Source of the DNA: Podochytrium sp. JEL0797
Lineage: Eukaryota; Chytridiomycota; Chytridiomycetes; Chytridiales; Chytriomycetaceae
NCBI GenBank assembly: GCA_027596195.1
Contig: JADGJG010000917.1
Coordinates: 1-10,911, forward strand
Length of the DNA: 10,911 nucleotides
Direction: 5' to 3'
This document shows, piece by piece, positions 7,105 through 10,911 of this stretch. Made by a program: the position numbers and the translations under genes. The notes under the pieces were generated by a model that was given only the letters and a program-made list of their open reading frames with translations, did not search any database and was not told the origin of the DNA. Each line of letters begins with the position of its first letter. Position 1 is the first letter of the stretch.

Positions 7105-8355
7105 ATGGATCCGCCAATGCCCCCTCCGCAGCCATCAAATGCAGACACATTTGCCCACTTGACCCAATCGGCTTCTCAGGTCGACAAAGTCACTGCCAAC
7201 CCGCAGAGAACCGAAGACAACAGTCGCCTCGTCGAGTCTCAACTGTCCCAGCACTCACATCAGACCTCCGTCAACCACCTCCAAGTATCCCTCCAACCCT
7301 CCAACTGCAGAACCTGTCCAACTTCGGTGATCTTTCCTCGGATATCGCGTGCTTGATCCTGGCCTGGATCCCCCTCAAGCAAGTCTGGAAGCTCCGAGGC
7401 CTTTCTCGCTCCTTCCGCCAATGAATTGAATCCGTCTCCTTTGTTTCCCTCAACATGAGCCACTTTCTCCCACTTCCCGACGTAGCCATCACCAAGTCCC
7501 TTGAACCATCCAAGCACGACATCACGTTCCTCGACAACTCGCCCTCTTCCTACCAGACCTTGTTCTTCCAAAGCCAATGGAAGCACCTTCTTGGGGAATC
7601 ACTGAAGACAGGGCTATGCAAGTTGGAATTTTGCATCCTCCCGCTTTGCAGCTGTCAATTCTTCTTGTCGAAACGAACTACCTGGTCCATTTGGCCCTTG
7701 TCGGATGCAATTTTTATGGATCAATTCCCGTCGAAATTGGAACCCTCGAGTCCCTTCAAGTGTCGCTTTTAAGCTGCAACCATCTCGAAGGCCCCATTCC
7801 TTCCACCCTTTCCAACCTCAAGCAGTTGAAGGACTTGAATTGTCAAGGAACATGCTGTCTGGCCCGATTCCCGCGGAGTTGGGTGAACTTCCCAACCTGA
7901 CTGGCCTGCGGTTGTTCAACAACAAGCTGTTGGGCACACTGCCATCGTCTCTGGGCAATCTCAATCAGCTTTATTGGATGTACCTTCACATCAATTTTTT
8001 TTCCACGCGAATAGGGCACCCCCTTTCTCTGTCAGGAAACGGGGAATTGACCGGTGCCATTCCGCATGAGCTTGGAAACTTCTTTGAACTTCGATTCTTG
8101 TATCTCGGAACCTGCAACCTGTCAGGCCAGATTCCACCTGAGCTCGGCTGACTCGCAAACTTGGAGGATTTGGAATTGGGTGGGAACGTGTTGTTGTCTG
8201 GCAAGATTCCCGCAGAACTGGTGGCATTGGAGTATTTGGAGTTGTTGGATGTGCGTGGGTGCCCGGGTGTCTCATGTTCTGTGGAGTTTGGAGACGGTGT
8301 GGTGCTCCAGGGGGAAAAGGCGGAGGAATCAGAAGAAGATGGGCGACTCTGGTGA
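7105..8355 (+). pseudogene. Decayed F-box plus leucine-rich repeat gene
   Basis: ATG 7105 has a strong CACCATGG context and opens a Pro/Gln/Ser-rich leader. The frame shifts to one encoding LSSDIACLILAWIPLKQVWK then LRGLSRSFRQ (7332-7421), a good F-box, which hits TGA at 7422 where FRQ*IES suggests a lost Trp or Arg codon. Later another frame gives LVHLALVGCNFYGSIPVEIG and LEGPIPSTLSNLKQL (7680-7835). A shift near 7835 leads to LSRNMLSGPIPAELGELPNL, LFNNKLLGTLPSSLGNLNQL, ELTGAIPHELGN and LSGQIPPELG, then TGA at 8149 (probably CGA before). The same frame goes on as LANLEDLELGGNVLLSGKIP to 8355. A 45-bp insert or degenerated intron sits at about 7985-8034. F-box proteins recruit substrates to SCF ubiquitin ligases with LRRs as the binding part; this copy carries at least two stops and two shifts. 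Confidence 0.75.
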
Positions 8356-8382
8356 TTTGAGAACGAGTGGGGATGATATATC

Positions 8383-8388
8383 AATAAA
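8383..8388 (+). terminator. PolyA signal after the F-box/LRR relic
   Basis: AATAAA 28 bp after the last stop of the relic (8355), followed by a T/G-rich stretch (TTGTGGGCTC then T6) as expected of a cleavage region. Confidence 0.55.
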
Positions 8389-8601
8389 AGAGTGCTTTGC
8401 TTCAATTGTGGGCTCTTTTTTCTGGGTGTTTTCAGCCAGAAAATACCCCTCTCACCATAACCCCAGTCTTTCACCCCACCCCCGCCACCGCAGGCCCAAT
8501 AGCTTTCCCGGCAGCTCTGCCGCTTCCCCACCTTTAGTCTCTTTCCGAAAAGGAGAAATCAATATTGAAAATTTTCGCATTTTTTTTAATCAAACAAATT
8601 G

Positions 8602-9669
8602 ATGTCCTCCTCGGGACCCCTCCTTGACTTTTCCTGCTTCGACACGATCGGATCGTCGCTGGACCAGAGCGAAGGCGAGCGATTCGCGGCGCAGGTTGGA
8701 CCTTCGCCCGAGGTGCTCCTCGCGGCGCTCGAGAAGCAGCAGCAGCGAGAGAACGAGGCGTCTTCGGCGCCGTCCCTGGCCGCCGTGATCGCACACGACC
8801 TAGGTCTTTCTATGGGGGCGGACCACGGAAACACCCCTAGCGGATCCACCGCGCAGGCCCTGGGACCCGCGGCTTCCCCCCTGGTGACCACGGATACTGC
8901 AACCACTACAACACCAACAACGCCTACACCCGACAAGAAGCGCGGCCTCTTTGGCGCCTTCATGCGCAAAAACTCGGTGCCTGGAACCGCGCCGCTACTC
9001 GTCCGCTTAAAGTCGCGGTCCGCGCAAGACCCCCCCATCGGCGAATCCGGGGCGACTCCAGAGCCACCCAGCCCGCACCGCATCGAATCAGTAACAAAGG
9101 CATTCTCGTCGCTGTGGGCGAAACCGGGAAGCCCGGTCCCGGATTCCGCCGCTTCGGATTCCCCCAAGTCTGCATTCTCCACCTTTATGTCCCGCTCCTC
9201 ACTCAAACACACCACGGAACCTGAAACAACTGCCACTCCACCCTCTCCACCCCAAACTGCCACCCCCACCCCCATCGACCCCCCAACCACGCTCAAAAAG
9301 CCCCGCTCCAAATCGGCCTCGCGTTCAGGAACCCTCAAACGCGAAACCAGCGTTTCAGAATCTTCCGCGGACCCAAAAGAGCCGTTCGATGCATCCGCCC
9401 GCACGCCGTCCTTGAAGCGCAAAACAACAAAGCGCAAAAACAGCGCGACTTCCATCAAGAGTGCGGCCAGCAAGCTGCCTGAGCCGCCCGTGATTCCATC
9501 ACTGGGTGCCGTCGCGTTGGACATGTTTCGGACAGGGAGTGCGAGTTTGAAAAGAGCCGCGACTGGTGGAGAGAAGGGCAACAAATCAGCGTGGTATTTG
9601 AATCCTGGGGTGCATGCAAAGAAAGAGGATACAGACAATGCTGTTTCGAGAAGTTCAAGCGAGGAATAA
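8602..9669 (+). CDS. Ser/Thr/Pro-rich, basic, probably disordered protein of unknown function
   Basis: Single exon, 355 residues, ATG 8602 after an A/T-rich leader (CAAATTGATGTCC). I do not recognise a family. Residues 1-70 are the most ordered looking: a hydrophobic start, a helix SPEVLLAALEKQQQ (34-48) and SLAAVIAHDLGLS (58-70). The rest is low complexity with Thr/Pro runs (95-110, 205-230) and basic patches. Two motif families recur. One is an aromatic cluster followed by basic residues and Ser: RGLFGAFMRKNS (114-125), KAFSSLWAKPGS (166-177), SAFSTFMSRSS (190-200). The other is [S/T]LK[R/K/H] followed by Thr or Ser, at 200, 230, 244, 270 and 315, several matching basophilic kinase sites (RxxS/T). 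The end is acidic. A scaffold or regulated adaptor is conceivable, but this is inference. A 370-codon antisense frame over the same span is a composition shadow. Confidence 0.75.
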   Translation: MSSSGPLLDFSCFDTIGSSLDQSEGERFAAQVGPSPEVLLAALEKQQQRENEASSAPSLAAVIAHDLGLSMGADHGNTPSGSTAQALGPAASPLVTTDTATTTTPTTPTPDKKRGLFGAFMRKNSVPGTAPLLVRLKSRSAQDPPIGESGATPEPPSPHRIESVTKAFSSLWAKPGSPVPDSAASDSPKSAFSTFMSRSSLKHTTEPETTATPPSPPQTATPTPIDPPTTLKKPRSKSASRSGTLKRETSVSESSADPKEPFDASARTPSLKRKTTKRKNSATSIKSAASKLPEPPVIPSLGAVALDMFRTGSASLKRAATGGEKGNKSAWYLNPGVHAKKEDTDNAVSRSSSEE

Positions 9670-9680
9670 CGATACATACA

Positions 9681-9686
9681 AATAAA
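9681..9686 (+). terminator. PolyA signal of the disordered-protein gene
   Basis: AATAAA 12 bp after the stop codon at 9667-9669; close but with no better candidate before the next repeat. Confidence 0.5.
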
Positions 9687-9776
9687 GAAGCACGTCACTC
9701 AGCGCATGGCCGCGTGCCCTTCCAACACATCGTCCTCTGAAAATCTGCCGCGAAATCCGCTCATGCCAGAAAACAA

Positions 9777-9897
9777 TTGACTGTACGGTCTTGGATCTCC
9801 TTGGTCTCTTTCCTTGCTACTGTGGCATTCTGCATCCAACCAGCATCCATCCCGTTACGCTTCGGCAAGAGGTAAGAACATCATGACAAGCCCGCGT
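9777..9897 (+). repeat. Direct repeat with 10791-10911, copy 1
   Basis: 121 bp aligned at a constant offset of 1014 bp with only three mismatches, all within the first 30 bases; identity is complete through the exon end and into the intron up to the window edge. Confidence 0.95.
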
Positions 9898-10095
9898 CCC
9901 ACGAAATTCTGTGCAACCAATCAGGTACATCCGCATCCCGCTGAACCTCGCCACAGTCCCTCCTCTCACGATCCTTTCCTGTTATGTCGCACGGTCGTTT
10001 CCCTCTCCGATGCCCGCAACGGAATCGTGGGCGACGCGAGCGGGAAGATCGTTCCGCTTTCCATTCTGATTCTTGTCTTCTCTGGCACTTGTTGA
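9777..10095 (+). pseudogene. 5'-truncated, frameshifted ion-transporter-type permease copy
   Basis: Exon from 9777 to 9871 codes LTVRSWISLVSFLATVAFCI then QPASIPLRFGKR. An intron 9872-9924 (GTAAGA...ATCAG, 53 bp) follows, then YIRIPLNLATVPPLTILSCY. A frameshift near 9980-9990 leads to VSLSDARNGIVGDASGKIVP and LSILILVFSGTC, ending in TGA 10093-10095. The IPLNLATxP block and the GIVG..GKIVPLSILIL block resemble ion-transporter (CitM/ArsB/NhaD-like) permeases common in fungi; this assignment is from memory of the family pattern. No in-frame ATG precedes 9777; the frame hits a TGA upstream first. Later transmembrane regions are absent. The start of the sister copy at 10770 is intact. Confidence 0.65.
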
Positions 10096-10427
10096 TCCTC
10101 TCGTCACGGTAAAAGTCGCGGATAATGAAATGGTTGAAGTGGCTGTCGACGCGAAACTTGTGGACGAAGTTGTCGTTGTCATCATTGCATATAACGTGAC
10201 ATTGATTATGATACTGAGGCACCCCGTGAGAAACTCGACCAGAAGACCAAAGATATCAAAACACGATTGTCCAGTCACGAAAGTTTCCCCCGAATTCATT
10301 CTAATCGGCCGCTCATTACAAGCCGTTAAATTGCTTCCCGAATACGCGCTCATTGACAACGATCACGTGGCAGATAGGTGTAACCCCCCTGCGCCTCATC
10401 ACTCACAAACAACAGGCCGAATGGAAT
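10096..10427. other. Region between permease copies, no gene recognised
   Basis: A plus-strand frame open from 10073 to 10678 (VTVKVADNEMVEVAVDAKLV, VIIAYNVTLIMILRHPV) has no family resemblance and crosses the hairpin cluster. It may be a remnant of the permease body or chance. I see no splice or start signals that make it a gene. Confidence 0.35.
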
Positions 10428-10547
10428 ATACTCAAAGTGAGTATGAAAAAGCGTCATTGCGAGAACGACTTTGCAAAGTCCTTCTTTGCGTTGGTGCAAA
10501 GAAGCCAAGTGCCTTGCCAAGGCACGCAGTCCCCAATGGGGACTGCG
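10428..10547. repeat. Cluster of perfect hairpins
   Basis: Four perfect inverted repeats in 120 bp. ATACTCA-AAG-TGAGTAT at 10428-10444. CTTCTTTGC-GTTGGT-GCAAAGAAG at 10481-10504. GTGCCTT-GCC-AAGGCAC at 10509-10525. CGCAGTCCCC-AAT-GGGGACTGCG at 10525-10547 (10-bp stem). The palindrome CTTTGCAAAG lies at 10469-10478. The last three hairpins sit 4 bp or less apart. Three of the four have 3-nt loops. Confidence 0.9.
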
Positions 10548-10769
10548 GGCGTGGGGATTATTGTGTTGGATTAATCGGCATGTCGGAAACCTCCTCAATC
10601 CAATTTGCTTTGAATTTGATGGCAAGAACTGTTGTAATGGTTTGTGTGATACGTGGGTCTCGTGATTTGTGCGTTTAATTAATAATTGCGACTCAGAAGG
10701 AAATTAAATTTTTAAATCACTTATAAATTGAAGTGAAGCGTGCCCCAAAAAACTCAACGAAATCACCAA
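10548..10769. other. Flank of the intact permease copy
   Basis: The part nearest the gene is A/T-rich (TTAATTAATAATTG, AAATTAAATTTTTAAATC) and probably contains its promoter. No gene seen. Confidence 0.4.
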
Positions 10770-10911
10770 ATGTCTTCCCCCGATGAGCGATTGACTGTGC
10801 GGTCATGGATCGCCTTGGTCTCTTTCCTTGCTACTGTGGCATTCTGCATCCAACCAGCATCCATCCCGTTACGCTTCGGCAAGAGGTAAGAACATCATGA
10901 CAAGCCCGCGT
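10770..10911 (+). CDS. Ion-transporter-type permease, exon 1 and start of intron 1 (3' partial)
   Basis: ATG 10770 (CACCAAATG) opens MSSPDERLTVRSWIALVSFL then ATVAFCIQPASIPLRFGKR, with one hydrophobic segment at about residues 13-28, probably TM1. The exon ends at 10885 with AG|GTAAGA and the intron runs to the window edge. The identity to 9777-9897 predicts the next exon begins YIRIPLNLAT, as in the broken copy. If the family call is right it is an inner- or plasma-membrane anion or arsenite-type permease; substrate unknown. Confidence 0.6.

Noticed and set aside
8586..9698. 370-codon open frame on the minus strand
   Set aside because: Antisense to the 8602-9669 gene. It overlaps the gene's start and AATAAA region, reads as low-complexity Ser/Gly/Val, and is explained by the GC-rich codons of the plus gene.
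10525..10547. Helitron 3' end hairpin
   Set aside because: The stem is not followed by the CTRR end expected shortly downstream, and no Rep/helicase gene is present.
10428..10547. CRISPR array or bacterial terminators
   Set aside because: Each hairpin has a different sequence with no repeated spacer layout, no T-run follows the stems, and the gene structure is eukaryotic.
10073..10678. 201-codon plus-strand open frame
   Set aside because: No family pattern, crosses perfect hairpins, and begins inside the permease relic without an ATG; treated as chance or remnant.

Overview
The window looks like nuclear DNA of a eukaryotic microbe, most likely a zoosporic (chytrid-like) or other early-diverging fungus or protist. 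The evidence is short GT-AG introns of 51-83 bp, AATAAA signals after stop codons, no Shine-Dalgarno or operon layout, and the gene content: plant-type leucine-rich repeats (LRRs), an F-box/LRR relic, a BTB relic, an MFSD1-like transporter and an ion-transporter-type permease. The lineage is an inference from gene style; no marker gene fixes it.

Layout. 1-645: 3' part of a plus-strand gene with an S1-like OB-fold domain; its last ~30 codons and 3' flank are repeated in tandem to about 1112. 1469-2367: three-exon LRR protein gene, apparently intact, with a polyA signal at 2456. 2469-2870: minus-strand, truncated, decayed copy of the transporter gene that lies intact at 5239-6876. 2902-3143 and 4427-4694: two diverged direct copies of a ~250 bp repeat with a conserved hairpin. 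They flank a 1.3 kb segment holding an unrecognised open stretch (about 3375-3740, minus) and a broken BTB gene (3843-4338, minus). 5239-6876: multi-exon MFSD1-like major facilitator gene. 6959-6987: perfect 13-bp hairpin. 7105-8355: decayed F-box plus LRR gene with stops and frameshifts. 8602-9669: single-exon gene for a Ser/Thr/Pro-rich, probably disordered basic protein of 355 residues. 9777-10095: 5'-less, frameshifted copy of an ion-transporter-like permease. Its apparently intact relative starts at 10770 and runs out of the window. Between them, 10428-10547 holds a cluster of perfect hairpins.

The genes do not form a pathway. The region reads as a duplication-rich, birth-and-death compartment. 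Three loci exist both as an intact copy and as a broken or partial copy nearby (transporter, permease, and the 3' end of the first gene), and two more (BTB, F-box/LRR) are present only as relics. I found no transposase, reverse transcriptase, rRNA, tRNA or CRISPR array. The most unusual items are the mosaic divergence of the inverted transporter copy, the hairpin cluster at 10.43-10.55 kb, the paired hairpin-bearing repeats, and the repeated phospho-site-like motifs of the 8602-9669 protein.
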